A stretch of DNA of 64,000 nt from JALYRV01 sp036675475. GTDB taxonomy: Bacteria; Acidobacteriota; Vicinamibacteria; Vicinamibacterales; SCN-69-37. The notes under the pieces are model-generated. The model ran no database searches and had not been told where the DNA came from. It saw only the letters and a program-made list of their open reading frames with translations. Positions within the stretch are counted from its first letter, which is position 1; every line of letters starts with the position of its first letter. The stretch covers positions 1 through 64,000 of the forward strand of contig JAKFEY010000044.1 in assembly GCA_036675475.1 (NCBI GenBank), given 5' to 3'. Positions 40,754 to 49,792 of this stretch are shown piece after piece. The position numbers and the translations under genes are program-made.

Positions 40754-43384
40754 GTGCGATTCCGCCTCCGGCTTGCCGTTCTTCTGGCCGCCGCCGCCGT
40801 GGCGCCGGCACGCGCCACGCAGCCGGACGGCATCGGGCAGATCGTGCTGTCGCTCGAGGCCGCCCTGCAGTCGGGCTCGATGGATCAGTTCCGCGCGCTG
40901 CTGGCACCATCGGGTGAGACGGGACGCTTCGAGACGCTGATGGCCGGCCCGCGCAACCGCGCCGTCGTGCGCGAGCGCGATCGCATGCCGGGGGACACAG
41001 GGGCGGTCGAGCTGCTGCTCGATACGTTCGTCGAGCGCGGCGCGTCGGGAAAGATCGCGACCTGGCGGGCGACGGTGCGGCCCGGCCAGGGCGAGGGCGA
41101 GGCGTGGCGCTTCACGGCGCTCGAGGAGCTGTCGTCGGTCGACGGCCTCTATCGGCTGACGCTCGGTCCGCAGGCCTACGACGCGCGCGGCCTCACGCTG
41201 TCGGCCACCGACTATTCCATTCAGATGCGCAGCGGCCTCGCCTTTACCGCGGAAGCGGGCGGAGGCGTCACGGCGCTCGTGCTCGTCGGCAAGGGCGACA
41301 TGATCTTCTCGCCGCCGGGCGCGGCCGAGCAGAAGCAGGTCGAGATCTTCTCGAAGTCGCCCGTGCTGCGCGTGCCGTTCGAGGAAGCCTTCATCCGCCT
41401 GCATCCCGCGGAGCTGCTCAGCCGTCTTGGCGGCCGCGCGCTCGTGCCGCGCGGCGCCACGGCGGACGATGCGCGTGACGCGGGCGAGGTGTTCACGTCG
41501 TTTGCCGGGCGCACGTACTCGCTCGATCTGCAGGATCTGTCGCGCGAACGCTGGTCGCTGGTGCCGGCGTACGGCGATCTCGTCGCCGAGGTGCGCACCC
41601 GGAAGTACGGCGACCTGACGTATGCGCAGTCGGCCGGCGAGGCCGAAGACATCAGCCTGTTCCACCGCGAAAGCCGGCGGAACATTTCGGTGTACGCGTC
41701 GGCCGCGCAGCTCGCCGAGCGCGGACGGTTCTACAGCGAAGACGATCTCGCCGACTACGACGTCGAGCACCACGACATCGACGCGCGCATGACGCCCGCG
41801 CGCGAATGGATCGACGGCACGGCGCGGCTGCGGGTGCGCGTGCGGCGCGCGCAGACGTCCACCCTCACGCTGCGGCTGGCCGAGTCGCTCGTGGTGCGAT
41901 CGGTGCTGGCCGGCGGGCACGGCCGGCTGATGCACCTGCGCGTGATCGGCCAGAACAACCTGATCGTCACGCTGCCGAAGCCGGCGCTCCGCGGCGACGT
42001 CATCGAGCTCGAAGTGCGGTACGCGGGCCGCCTGCCCGCGCAGGTGCTCGACCGCGAAGCCATCACGGTCTCGGCGCAGCAGGACCTGGATCCGGTGGTG
42101 ATTCCGCCGGAGCCGCGCTGGATCTACAGCAATCGCAGCTACTGGTATCCGCAGTCGCCGGTCAGTGACTTTGCGACGGCGCGGCTGCGCATCACCGTGC
42201 CCGAGCCGCTCGATGTGGTGGCCACCGGTCTGCAGACCGGCGCGCCCGAGCGCGTCAGCGATCCGGCGCCGGCGCCGCCGGCGCGCGCCTTCACCTTCGA
42301 GGCCGCACAGCCGTCGCGCTATCTCACGTGCGTCATCTCGCGTTTTGTCCCCGTGGTGTCGCGCGCGATGGCCGCCGCGCCCGGAACACCCGGCGAGGAC
42401 GCGCCGGCCATTCGCGTCGTCGCGAGTCCTCGCCAGGCCGGACGCGCGCGCGGCGTGGCCGAACAGGCCGAGCAGATCTTCACCTTCTATCGATCGCTGC
42501 TCGGCAGCGCCCCGTTTCCGCAGCTCACGATGGCGGTGAGCGAAAGCCCGCTGCCCGGCGGCCACAGCCCCGCCTACTTCGTGCTGCTCAACCAGACACT
42601 GCCCTCGTCGCCCGTCACGTGGCGCGCCGATCCGGTGAGCTTCGACAACTATCCCGAGTTCTTCATCGCCCACGAGATTGCGCATCAATGGTGGGGCCAG
42701 GCCGTGGGCTGGAAGAACTATCACGAGCAGTGGATCAGCGAAGGCTTCGCGCAGTATTTCGCCGCGCTTTACGCCGGCGAGCAGCGCGGGCCCGAGACGC
42801 TCGACAACCTGATGCGGCAGATGCGCCGGTGGGCGCTCGAAGAATCGGGCGAGGGACCGATCTATCTCGGCTACCGGCTGGGACACGTGCAGAACGACAG
42901 CCGCATCTATCGCGCGATTGTCTACAACAAGTCGGCGGTCGTGCTGCACATGCTGCGCAAGCTGACGGGCGACGAGCGGTTCTTCGCGGGCCTTCGCAAG
43001 TTCTACGAGATGGCCGCGTTCGCCAAGACCGGCACCGAGGACTTCCGGCGCGTGATGGAAAGCGAAACGGGCCGCAATCTCGAGCGCTTCTTCGAACGCT
43101 GGGTCTACGGCTTCGGCGTGCCGACGGTAAAAGTCAGCCACCGCGTCGAGACGCGGCCCGGCGGGGAAACCGAGGTCGTCATCTCCGCGTCCCAGAGCGG
43201 CCTGGTGTACGACCTCCCCATCACGCTCACCATCGAACAGGCCGGCGGCGCGCGGCGCAATGTGCTGCTGCTGCTCACCGAAGCCTCGGCCGAGCTGCGG
43301 GTGCCGGTCGACGCGGCGGCCGGCAAGGTGCGGCGCGTGCACGTCGACAGCGACTCGGCGGCCCTGGCCCGTTTCGTGAGATAA
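40754..43384 (+). CDS. M1 family aminopeptidase-like metallopeptidase
   Basis: An 876-residue exported protein: GTG start, signal peptide (about 1-20, AAAVAPARA), a long N-terminal part without obvious family (about 25-330), an M1-type beta saddle (about 340-540), and the catalytic domain with HEIAHQWWGQ near residue 640 and the third zinc ligand in ISEGFAQYFA. The classical GAMEN exopeptidase motif is not seen; instead there is PGGHSPAYFVLLNQ. It is therefore M1-like but may have altered specificity. Eight bases after the phosphatase stop, so possibly in the same operon. Confidence 0.87.
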   Translation: MRFRLRLAVLLAAAAVAPARATQPDGIGQIVLSLEAALQSGSMDQFRALLAPSGETGRFETLMAGPRNRAVVRERDRMPGDTGAVELLLDTFVERGASGKIATWRATVRPGQGEGEAWRFTALEELSSVDGLYRLTLGPQAYDARGLTLSATDYSIQMRSGLAFTAEAGGGVTALVLVGKGDMIFSPPGAAEQKQVEIFSKSPVLRVPFEEAFIRLHPAELLSRLGGRALVPRGATADDARDAGEVFTSFAGRTYSLDLQDLSRERWSLVPAYGDLVAEVRTRKYGDLTYAQSAGEAEDISLFHRESRRNISVYASAAQLAERGRFYSEDDLADYDVEHHDIDARMTPAREWIDGTARLRVRVRRAQTSTLTLRLAESLVVRSVLAGGHGRLMHLRVIGQNNLIVTLPKPALRGDVIELEVRYAGRLPAQVLDREAITVSAQQDLDPVVIPPEPRWIYSNRSYWYPQSPVSDFATARLRITVPEPLDVVATGLQTGAPERVSDPAPAPPARAFTFEAAQPSRYLTCVISRFVPVVSRAMAAAPGTPGEDAPAIRVVASPRQAGRARGVAEQAEQIFTFYRSLLGSAPFPQLTMAVSESPLPGGHSPAYFVLLNQTLPSSPVTWRADPVSFDNYPEFFIAHEIAHQWWGQAVGWKNYHEQWISEGFAQYFAALYAGEQRGPETLDNLMRQMRRWALEESGEGPIYLGYRLGHVQNDSRIYRAIVYNKSAVVLHMLRKLTGDERFFAGLRKFYEMAAFAKTGTEDFRRVMESETGRNLERFFERWVYGFGVPTVKVSHRVETRPGGETEVVISASQSGLVYDLPITLTIEQAGGARRNVLLLLTEASAELRVPVDAAAGKVRRVHVDSDSAALARFVR

Positions 43385-43394
43385 ACGCACGGCA

Positions 43395-43425
43395 CGGCGG
43401 GCCCTGAAGGGCCGCGCCACCGCAA
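43395..43425. repeat. Dispersed GC palindrome, imperfect copy
   Basis: CGGGCCC-TGAA-GGGCC with a bulged stem, followed by GCGCCACCG, matches the TGAA-loop/CTACCG elements at 3168 and 9104 in plan. It is located between the M1 peptidase gene and nuoG, both on the plus strand. Confidence 0.55.
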
Positions 43426-43445
43426 ATCCGATAGAATTTCCTGTT

Positions 43446-45203
43446 ATGGACAGCGTGACGCTCACGATCGACGGGAAGCAGGTGTCGGTTCCACAGGGAA
43501 CCACGGTCCTGCAGGCCGCCATCCAGTCCGGGATTCAGGTTCCGTACTACTGCTACCACCCCGGCCTGGGCATCGACGGCTCCTGCCGCGTGTGCATCGT
43601 CAAGATCGAGAAGATGCCGAAGCTGCAGACGTCGTGCTCGACGACCTGCACCGACGGCATGGTGGTGACGACCAATTCCGAGGATGTGGAAGCGGCGCGC
43701 GCCAGCGTCTTCGAGTTCCTGCTGATCAACCATCCGCTCGACTGCCCCGTGTGCGACAAGGGGGGCGAGTGCCCGCTGCAGGATTTCTCCTACACGTTCG
43801 GCCCCGAGCGCAGCCGCATGGAGTTTCCGCGCCGCGAGTTCGACGGCAACGGCGTGCGCGCCGACGTCGATTTCGGGCCGACGCTGATGCTCAACCGCAA
43901 CCGCTGCATCCTGTGCACGCGGTGCGTCCGCTTCATGCGCGAGGTCGACGGCGACGCGCAGATCAGCATCGTGAACCGCGGCTACAAGAGCGAGATTGCC
44001 ACGTTCCGCGAAGAGGGCGTGCACTCGATCCTGTCGGGCAACCTGATGGACGTGTGCCCGGTGGGCGCCATCACCACGCGCGACTACCGGTTCAAGTCGC
44101 GGCCCTGGGACAACCCCCTCGCGGTCGACACCATCTGCACGCAGTGTGAGCGCGGGTGCAACACCACGCTCTGGATCAAGGCGAAGCCGGAATGGGCAAA
44201 GGGCGCGCAGATCGCGAGAGCGACGCCGCGCTACAACGCCGACGTCAACGACTTCTGGATGTGCGACATCGGCCGCTTCAATCTCGACTGGATCGAAGGC
44301 GAGCAGCGCCTGCGCCGCCCGCTGGTGAAGCGCGGCGACACGCTGGCGCCCACCAACTGGGATGAAGCGATGGCCGCAGTGAAGAGCGCGGCCGAAGGCG
44401 GCGTGCAGTACCTCGCCTCGGCGCACGCGTCGCTCGAGGAGCTGCACCTGCTGGCGGCGCTCGCCGGCGGCGCCCAGAACGTGGCCGTGGGCTGGCGTTA
44501 CAGCCAGAAGCAGCAGCCGGCCGGCACCACGTTCGTGGTACCGCCGGTCGACGCACCGAATCTGCGCGGCGCGCGCGATCTCGGATTCTCCGTTCCGGCC
44601 GAAAGCGGGCCGGCCGATCTGTCGGCGCTTCGCGGCGCGGTCGAGGGCGGCCGCGTGAAGACGCTGTATGTGTTCGACCCCGGCCCTGACGGCTCGATTG
44701 GCGACGTGAGCTGGATTGTCGACGCGCGCCGCGCGGGCAAGCTGCAGACGTTCATCTATCACGGCATCACGCTGAACGCGCTGGCCTCGGCCGCCGACAT
44801 CGTGATTCCGGGCGCGTGCTTCGCCGAGAAGGACGCGACCTACACGAACTGGCAGGGCCGCGTGCAGGCCACGGCGCAGGCCATCACGCCGCCCGGAGAG
44901 GCGCAGGAAGACTGGCGCATCCTCTCCAGGCTGGCAGGCGTGCTCGGATCCACCGTCGCGTACGCCAACGCCGGCGCGATTCGCGAAAAGATTGCCTCGG
45001 GCACGTCGATTCCCGGCTACGAGGCCCTGGCCGCCGTGAAGTTCGCGCGCGTCGTGCCGCAGCGCAGCTGGCTGCAGACGTCGAACCCCTCGGAGCGCTG
45101 GAAGTGGGACTTCATGTTCCAGGACCTGCCCCCCATCAAGTTCGGCGTGGAATACGGGCCGATGCCCCGCCGGGACGTTATCCCGCTTCGAGAAGTCAAA
45201 TAG
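43446..45203 (+). CDS. nuoG: NADH-quinone oxidoreductase subunit G
   Basis: A 585-residue iron-sulfur subunit of the complex I peripheral arm. The 2Fe-2S domain has CYHPGLGIDGSCRVC and a later SCSTTC; HPLDCPVCDKGGEC gives the His-ligated cluster; CILCTRCVRF with CPVGA binds further 4Fe-4S clusters, and CTQCERGC provides the extra N7-type motif. The molybdopterin-like C-terminal domain is short, so the protein is much smaller than E. coli NuoG (about 900 residues). No other nuo gene is in the window. TAGAAT sits eight bases before the ATG. A ccdA gene follows by 3 bases. Confidence 0.92.
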   Translation: MDSVTLTIDGKQVSVPQGTTVLQAAIQSGIQVPYYCYHPGLGIDGSCRVCIVKIEKMPKLQTSCSTTCTDGMVVTTNSEDVEAARASVFEFLLINHPLDCPVCDKGGECPLQDFSYTFGPERSRMEFPRREFDGNGVRADVDFGPTLMLNRNRCILCTRCVRFMREVDGDAQISIVNRGYKSEIATFREEGVHSILSGNLMDVCPVGAITTRDYRFKSRPWDNPLAVDTICTQCERGCNTTLWIKAKPEWAKGAQIARATPRYNADVNDFWMCDIGRFNLDWIEGEQRLRRPLVKRGDTLAPTNWDEAMAAVKSAAEGGVQYLASAHASLEELHLLAALAGGAQNVAVGWRYSQKQQPAGTTFVVPPVDAPNLRGARDLGFSVPAESGPADLSALRGAVEGGRVKTLYVFDPGPDGSIGDVSWIVDARRAGKLQTFIYHGITLNALASAADIVIPGACFAEKDATYTNWQGRVQATAQAITPPGEAQEDWRILSRLAGVLGSTVAYANAGAIREKIASGTSIPGYEALAAVKFARVVPQRSWLQTSNPSERWKWDFMFQDLPPIKFGVEYGPMPRRDVIPLREVK

Positions 45204-45206
45204 CAG

Positions 45207-45923
45207 GTGACCGACGTCACCCTGTTCGCTGCCTTCGGCGCCGGCTTCCTGTCGTTCATCTCGCCGTGTGTCCTGCCGCTCATCCCGGGCTACATTTCCT
45301 ACGTTTCGGGAATGTCGCTCGAGGACATGCGCAAGGCCGACGCGGGCGCCCGCCGGCGCCTGATGGTGGCCACGCTGCTCTTCATCCTGGGCTTTTCCAT
45401 CATTTTCATGGCGATGGGCGCCTCGGCGAGCTGGATCGGGGGGCTGCTGAGCCAGCACCTCCGCGTGGTACAGAAGGTTGCCGGCGCGATCATCATCATT
45501 CTCGGCCTGCACCTGCTCGGCGTCTTCCGCCTGGGCTTTCTGGATCGCGACACCCGGGTGCAGACGTCGCGCAAACCGGCCACCGCCCTTGGCGCCGTCG
45601 TGGTCGGCATGGCCTTTGGATTCGGCTGGACGCCGTGCATCGGGCCGATCCTGAGCGGAATCCTGACCATCGCGGGCTCGAAGAGCACCGTGGGCGAGGG
45701 CGTGCTGCTGCTCGGCGTCTATTCGGCCGGCCTCGGCGTGCCGTTCTTCCTGACGTCGCTCGCGGTGGACAAGTTCTTTGCCGCGTCCGCAAAGGTGCGC
45801 CGCTACTATCGCGCCATCGAGCTGGTCTCCGGCCTGCTGCTGATTACTCTCGGCGTGCTCATGATCACCGGCCGGTTCACGCTGATCATCAGATTCCTGA
45901 CGCCGTACCTCCCCACGTTCTAG
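45207..45923 (+). CDS. ccdA: CcdA-type cytochrome c biogenesis / thiol transporter
   Basis: A 238-residue membrane protein with six helices. FISPCVLPLIPGY (helix 1) and FGWTPCIGPILSG (helix 4) hold the redox cysteine pair of CcdA/DsbD. It carries electrons from cytoplasmic thioredoxin to periplasmic thiol proteins, for cytochrome c maturation or disulfide repair. It starts with GTG three bases after the nuoG stop, so the two genes are cotranscribed, an uncommon pairing. No thioredoxin-like partner lies nearby. Confidence 0.92.
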   Translation: MTDVTLFAAFGAGFLSFISPCVLPLIPGYISYVSGMSLEDMRKADAGARRRLMVATLLFILGFSIIFMAMGASASWIGGLLSQHLRVVQKVAGAIIIILGLHLLGVFRLGFLDRDTRVQTSRKPATALGAVVVGMAFGFGWTPCIGPILSGILTIAGSKSTVGEGVLLLGVYSAGLGVPFFLTSLAVDKFFAASAKVRRYYRAIELVSGLLLITLGVLMITGRFTLIIRFLTPYLPTF

Positions 45924-45959
45924 GCCCAGCTCCGTTACGATTTACAATCTGACCCCGCG

Positions 45960-46661
45960 ATGAAGCTGTCGGTCATCATGCCCGCCTACAACGAGGCGGG
46001 CACCATCCGCGAGATCATCGCCCGCGTCATGGCGGTCGACCTCGCGCCGCACGCGCTCGAGCTGGTGATCGTCGACGATGGGTCGAAGGACGGCACGCGC
46101 GACATCCTGCGCGACTACGAGCAGACCGAAAACATCCGCGTGATCTATCAGCCGCAGAACGCCGGCAAGGGCGCGGCCGTGGCGCGCGGCATCCGCGAGG
46201 CGTCGGGCGACGTGCTCGTGATTCAGGATGCGGATCTCGAGTACGACCCCGCCGACTTCCGCAAACTGCTGGTGCCGATCGCCACCGGTCAGGCCGATGT
46301 GGTCTATGGGTCGCGCTTCATGAAACGGGAAGGCGGCCGCGGCTACCTGCGGCGGTGGCACTGGCTCGGCAACGCCGCGCTGACCGCGTTCTCGAACCGG
46401 TTCACCGGCCTCGGCCTCACCGACATGGAGACCTGCTACAAAATGCTGCGCCGCGACGTGGCGCAGCGCCTCGATTTGCAGTCACGCGACTTCGCGATGG
46501 AGCCGGAGATCACCTGCAAGATTGCGCGGATGGGCGTGAAGGTGCGCGAGCTGCCGATCTCGTATCAGGGCCGCACGTACGACGAGGGCAAGAAGATCGG
46601 CATGAAGGACGCGATCAAGGCCGTCCGTACCACCGTGAAGTACTCACGCTGGAAGCCGTAA
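45960..46661 (+). CDS. Family 2 glycosyltransferase (dolichol-phosphate mannosyltransferase-like)
   Basis: A 233-residue soluble GT-A enzyme. MPAYNEAGTIREI opens the fold, VDDGSKDGT and DADLEYDP bind the nucleotide sugar and metal, and DMETCYKMLRRD is the typical later block of DPM1-like enzymes. It probably moves a sugar from a nucleotide donor to a polyprenyl phosphate at the inner face of the membrane. Its 3' end overlaps the convergent lipid kinase gene by 18 bases. Confidence 0.9.
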   Translation: MKLSVIMPAYNEAGTIREIIARVMAVDLAPHALELVIVDDGSKDGTRDILRDYEQTENIRVIYQPQNAGKGAAVARGIREASGDVLVIQDADLEYDPADFRKLLVPIATGQADVVYGSRFMKREGGRGYLRRWHWLGNAALTAFSNRFTGLGLTDMETCYKMLRRDVAQRLDLQSRDFAMEPEITCKIARMGVKVRELPISYQGRTYDEGKKIGMKDAIKAVRTTVKYSRWKP

Positions 46662-47525
46662 CCGCAGCGCTCCCGGCCGCACGCCCACCTCGACTCGCGT
46701 GCCGGCCTCGATGCATTCGCCATCGAGGTGCAGCTCCATCGGTGCGTCCGCCTCGACCACCGCGCGCCGCACCGCTCGTCTGACAATCCCGCTCACGCTC
46801 TTGTCGCGGCCAAGAAACAGCCGGCGCGCGCGCCACAACTGAGGAAAGAACGGCCGCGCGTCGACGATCAACGCATCCAGCAACCCATCGTCGAACCTCG
46901 CCCCGGGCGCGATGATGGCGTTGTTGCCGTACTGCTGGCCGTTCGCGAACACGATCAGGAAGGCGCGCAAGTCGAAGGGCTGGTCGTCGAGGTGCACACG
47001 GTACGGGCGGCCGCCGTACGTGATCCCTTCGTGCAGCCCGATCAGCAGGTACGGCAGGCCGCCGCGCCGGGTCAGCAGGTTGAAGCGCTTCGCCACGCGC
47101 GCGTCGAAGCCGATGCCGGCAAGGTTCAGGAACGGACGGCCGTTGACCTCGCCGACGTCGATGGGCCTGATGGTGCCGGTGAACGCGGCGCGCAGCGCCG
47201 TCCGGGGGTCGCGCGCGACGCGCAGCGTGGTCGCAAAGCCGTCGCCGGATCCGGCCGGCACGATGCCGAACGCCGACGCGGTGCCCGCCACCGCGCCCGC
47301 GACTTCATTGACCGTCCCGTCGCCGCCCCAGGCAATCACCGTGTCTGCGCCGGCGGCGGCGAAGGCGAGGGCCAGCTCGCGGCCGTGGCCTGCCCGCTCG
47401 GTGAGCGCGATGTCGACCTCGATGCCGCACTCCGCGGCCACCGCGCGCGCGAGCGCCTGTTTCTCGACCGGCGTGCCGCTGACGCCGCGCCCGGATTTCG
47501 GGTTGATGATGACCGCCGCGCGCAT
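46644..47525 (-). CDS. Diacylglycerol kinase family lipid kinase (YegS/BmrU-like)
   Basis: A 293-residue kinase. INPKSGRG begins the fold, WGGDGTVNEV is the nucleotide-binding GGDGT motif, PAGSGDGFATTL follows, and LNLAGIGFDARV and GARFDDGLLDALIV close the second domain. Members phosphorylate diacylglycerol, sphingoid bases or related lipids; the target cannot be told. It is divergent from the gene at 47549, with overlapping -10-like elements (TATAAC and TATAGT) in a 23-base gap. Confidence 0.9.
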   Translation of the reverse strand: MRAAVIINPKSGRGVSGTPVEKQALARAVAAECGIEVDIALTERAGHGRELALAFAAAGADTVIAWGGDGTVNEVAGAVAGTASAFGIVPAGSGDGFATTLRVARDPRTALRAAFTGTIRPIDVGEVNGRPFLNLAGIGFDARVAKRFNLLTRRGGLPYLLIGLHEGITYGGRPYRVHLDDQPFDLRAFLIVFANGQQYGNNAIIAPGARFDDGLLDALIVDARPFFPQLWRARRLFLGRDKSVSGIVRRAVRRAVVEADAPMELHLDGECIEAGTRVEVGVRPGALRLRLPA

Positions 47526-47548
47526 GGGGCGCTGTTATAGTAGCGGGA

Positions 47549-48808
47549 ATGAAGGGACGCACTGCGCGCGTGATGGTTGTGCTGGTGTTCGTCGCCGTGA
47601 TTGCGGCGGCGGCGCATCAGGCGGTCACCCGCTCGCAGGCTGTCGACGCGGCCGGCGACCGGCAGGCCGCCGTCACGGCCGCCGTCTCTCAGGCAGACCG
47701 GGCGCTGGCCGACATCGTGGCCGCCGAGCGCAGCTACGTGGCGCCGGGGCAGGGACTCGATTTCTGGGCGGCGCGGGTCGATGAGTCGCTCGCCGCCGCG
47801 CGGCAGGCGCTCGGCACACTGCACGCACAAGCCACCGACGAGGCCTCGACGGCCGCTGTCGCGGCCGCCGCCGCGCGCCTCGACGACTTCGCGGAGATGG
47901 ATCAGCGCGCGCGCGACTACACGCGCGATGGCCAGCGCACGCTCGCGTCCGACCTGATCTTTGCCGACGGCTTCGAGATTGCCGCCGCGGCGCGCACCGA
48001 GCTCGCGTCGGCCGCGGCGCTGCAGCGCGCCGCCATCGACGCGCCCCTTACGCGCGATCGGCAGCTTCGCCTCGCGTCATTCGGCGTGCTTGGCGCCGCC
48101 GGGCTGCTCGCCGCGTTGCTGCTGCTGCGCATGCCGACGCCGGACGAACCCGCCGTGACATCGATCGCGCCAGACGCCTTCGTCGCCGCGCCAGCCGTCC
48201 GCGCAGCCGCCGTCCCCGACGATTCCATCGGCGCCGCCCTCGACGCCAGTCTCGAAGGACTCGACACGTTCGACGAACCTGTCGAACCTGTCGAACGAGT
48301 CGAACGAGTCGAACGAGTCGAACCTGTCGAACCTGTCGAACCTGTCGAACCCGCGAACGTGAATCTGTCTTCCGCCGCCGACGTCTGCGTCGATCTCGCG
48401 CGCCTTCTCGACGCGCGCGATCTGCAGAACGTGCTCGGCCGCATCGGTGAGGTGCTCGGCGCCACCGGCGTGATCGTGTGGCTGTCGGATGCGGAAGGCG
48501 TGGCCCTCGCGCCGGCGCTCACGCACGGCTATGCGCCATCGCTCGTGGCGCGTCTCGGCTCGCTTCCGGCCGACGCCGACAACCCGACGTCGGCGGCGTG
48601 GCGATCGAAGACGACGCAGGTGGTGAATGGCGCGCTGGCCGTGCCGCTGCTCACGGCAGAAGGCTGCACCGGTGTGCTGGCGCTCGAACTCAGTGATGGA
48701 AAGGAACGCGCCAGCGACGTGCAGTCACTGGCGCGCATCGTGGGGGCGCAGCTTGCCGCCGGGATTTCTGCGCCCGCGGCAGAGTCGCGCCGCGCCGCCG
48801 AGGCCTGA
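47549..48808 (+). CDS. Membrane-anchored protein with tandem-repeat linker and GAF-like domain
   Basis: A 419-residue protein: membrane helix near the N-terminus (about 8-24), a helical periplasmic region (about 30-165), a second membrane helix (about 172-195), a proline/valine/glutamate linker with nine PVE/RVE units (about 243-268), and a C-terminal GAF-like domain (about 280-405, LLDARDLQNVLGRIGEVLG and ALAVPLLTAEGCTGVLAL). It looks like a sensor without an output domain. TATAGT seven bases before the ATG suggests a leaderless mRNA. Ligand and partner are unknown. Confidence 0.75.
   Translation: MKGRTARVMVVLVFVAVIAAAAHQAVTRSQAVDAAGDRQAAVTAAVSQADRALADIVAAERSYVAPGQGLDFWAARVDESLAAARQALGTLHAQATDEASTAAVAAAAARLDDFAEMDQRARDYTRDGQRTLASDLIFADGFEIAAAARTELASAAALQRAAIDAPLTRDRQLRLASFGVLGAAGLLAALLLLRMPTPDEPAVTSIAPDAFVAAPAVRAAAVPDDSIGAALDASLEGLDTFDEPVEPVERVERVERVEPVEPVEPVEPANVNLSSAADVCVDLARLLDARDLQNVLGRIGEVLGATGVIVWLSDAEGVALAPALTHGYAPSLVARLGSLPADADNPTSAAWRSKTTQVVNGALAVPLLTAEGCTGVLALELSDGKERASDVQSLARIVGAQLAAGISAPAAESRRAAEA
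48274..48354 (+). repeat. Nine-base tandem repeats encoding a PVE/RVE linker
   Basis: Nine adjoining 9-base units in two versions, CGAACCTGT and CGAACGAGT, in the order A A B B B A A A plus a degenerate last unit. They keep the reading frame and code for the triplets EPV and ERV. The near identity of the units, including third positions, points to recent expansion. Confidence 0.85.
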
Positions 48809-48811
48809 TCG

Positions 48812-49732
48812 CTAGATCACGCGACGGCCGCCGCGGCGGACGTTGTGCTCAATCGTGGCTTTCAGCGTCTGCGGCTTTCGATCGCGGACGATTTCGATCG
48901 ACACCTCTCCCGACGCCTCGCCAATCGCGCGCACCAGATCACCCGAGTCTTCGATCGCGGCGCTGCCGACCTTCGTGATCACGTCGCCCGCGCGCAGACC
49001 GGCCTTCGATGCCGCCGAGTCCGCGGTCACTTCCGTGACCAGCACGCCCTGCTCCACGCCAAAGTGCTTCGCGAGCTGATCGGTCAGGGTCTGGGTGCCG
49101 ACGCCGAGGCGCCCGCCGTTGAAGCTGTAGGCAAAGCCGTCGCGGAACAACTCGAACTCGGGGGCCGCCATCGGCACCCGCACGTCAGGCATCGGCGCGC
49201 GCGGCGGACGAGGCGCACGCGGGGCGCGAGGCACCGGCATGGGCGATACGCGAGGGGTGACCAGGAATCGCTCCAGTCCGTCGCGACTGCCCCTCTCGGG
49301 CTCGATCGTCAGCGGCGTCCGCTGGCCGTTGCGCGAGACCGTCATCGGCACTTTCCGCCCTGACGGCGTTTCCGTGATCAGCCGCTGCAGCTGACTGACG
49401 CTTCGCGCGCGCTCGCCGTCGAAGTCGACGATCACGTCGCCTTCCCTGAGGCCCGCCTTCGCCGCGGGCGAGTCGGCATCAACGCCGGTGACAAGAACGC
49501 CCGATTCGGCCGCCAGTTTCTTCTCGGCCACGTCTTCGGCCGTGACATCCGCGATGGTGGCGCCGATGCGGCTGCCGCCGGCCATCGACAACACCTGCAC
49601 CGCGCGCTCAATCGGCTCGCGGAATTCGCGCTCGACCACAACCGGGGTCTGCGCTTCGGCGCCGCTGAGCTGTGTCGCCGCGGCGGTGCCGAGGATGACG
49701 GCCGCAGCCGTCCCTGCTTTCCAAGAACGCAT
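48812..49732 (-). CDS. Exported protein with two PDZ domains
   Basis: A 306-residue exported protein: signal peptide (about 1-27), PDZ domain 1 (about 50-145, with SPAAKAGLREGDVIVDFDG), a proline-rich linker (APRAPRPPRAPMPDV) and PDZ domain 2 (about 205-295, with SAASKAGLRAGDVITKVG). There is no protease domain, so it is not a DegP enzyme but may be an adaptor that binds C-termini of envelope proteins. A strong ribosome site (AAGGAGG) precedes the ATG. Confidence 0.88.
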   Translation of the reverse strand: MRSWKAGTAAAVILGTAAATQLSGAEAQTPVVVEREFREPIERAVQVLSMAGGSRIGATIADVTAEDVAEKKLAAESGVLVTGVDADSPAAKAGLREGDVIVDFDGERARSVSQLQRLITETPSGRKVPMTVSRNGQRTPLTIEPERGSRDGLERFLVTPRVSPMPVPRAPRAPRPPRAPMPDVRVPMAAPEFELFRDGFAYSFNGGRLGVGTQTLTDQLAKHFGVEQGVLVTEVTADSAASKAGLRAGDVITKVGSAAIEDSGDLVRAIGEASGEVSIEIVRDRKPQTLKATIEHNVRRGGRRVI

Positions 49733-49792
49733 CTGAAGAACCTCCTTCTGGGCTTCCCGGAGGATCAGACGCGCCGCTCTCCCAAAAGGTTG

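Noticed and set aside
40742..43522. Open frame of 926 codons on the minus strand
   Set aside because: It is antisense to the M1 peptidase gene, has an Arg/His-rich composition typical of shadow frames in GC-rich DNA, and shows no domain.
43275..45512. Open frame of 745 codons on the minus strand
   Set aside because: It is antisense to nuoG and ccdA, both of which have clear motifs; the composition is that of a shadow.
48274..48354. Tandem array considered as CRISPR-like
   Set aside because: Units are adjoining nonamers without spacers and keep the reading frame of a protein linker.
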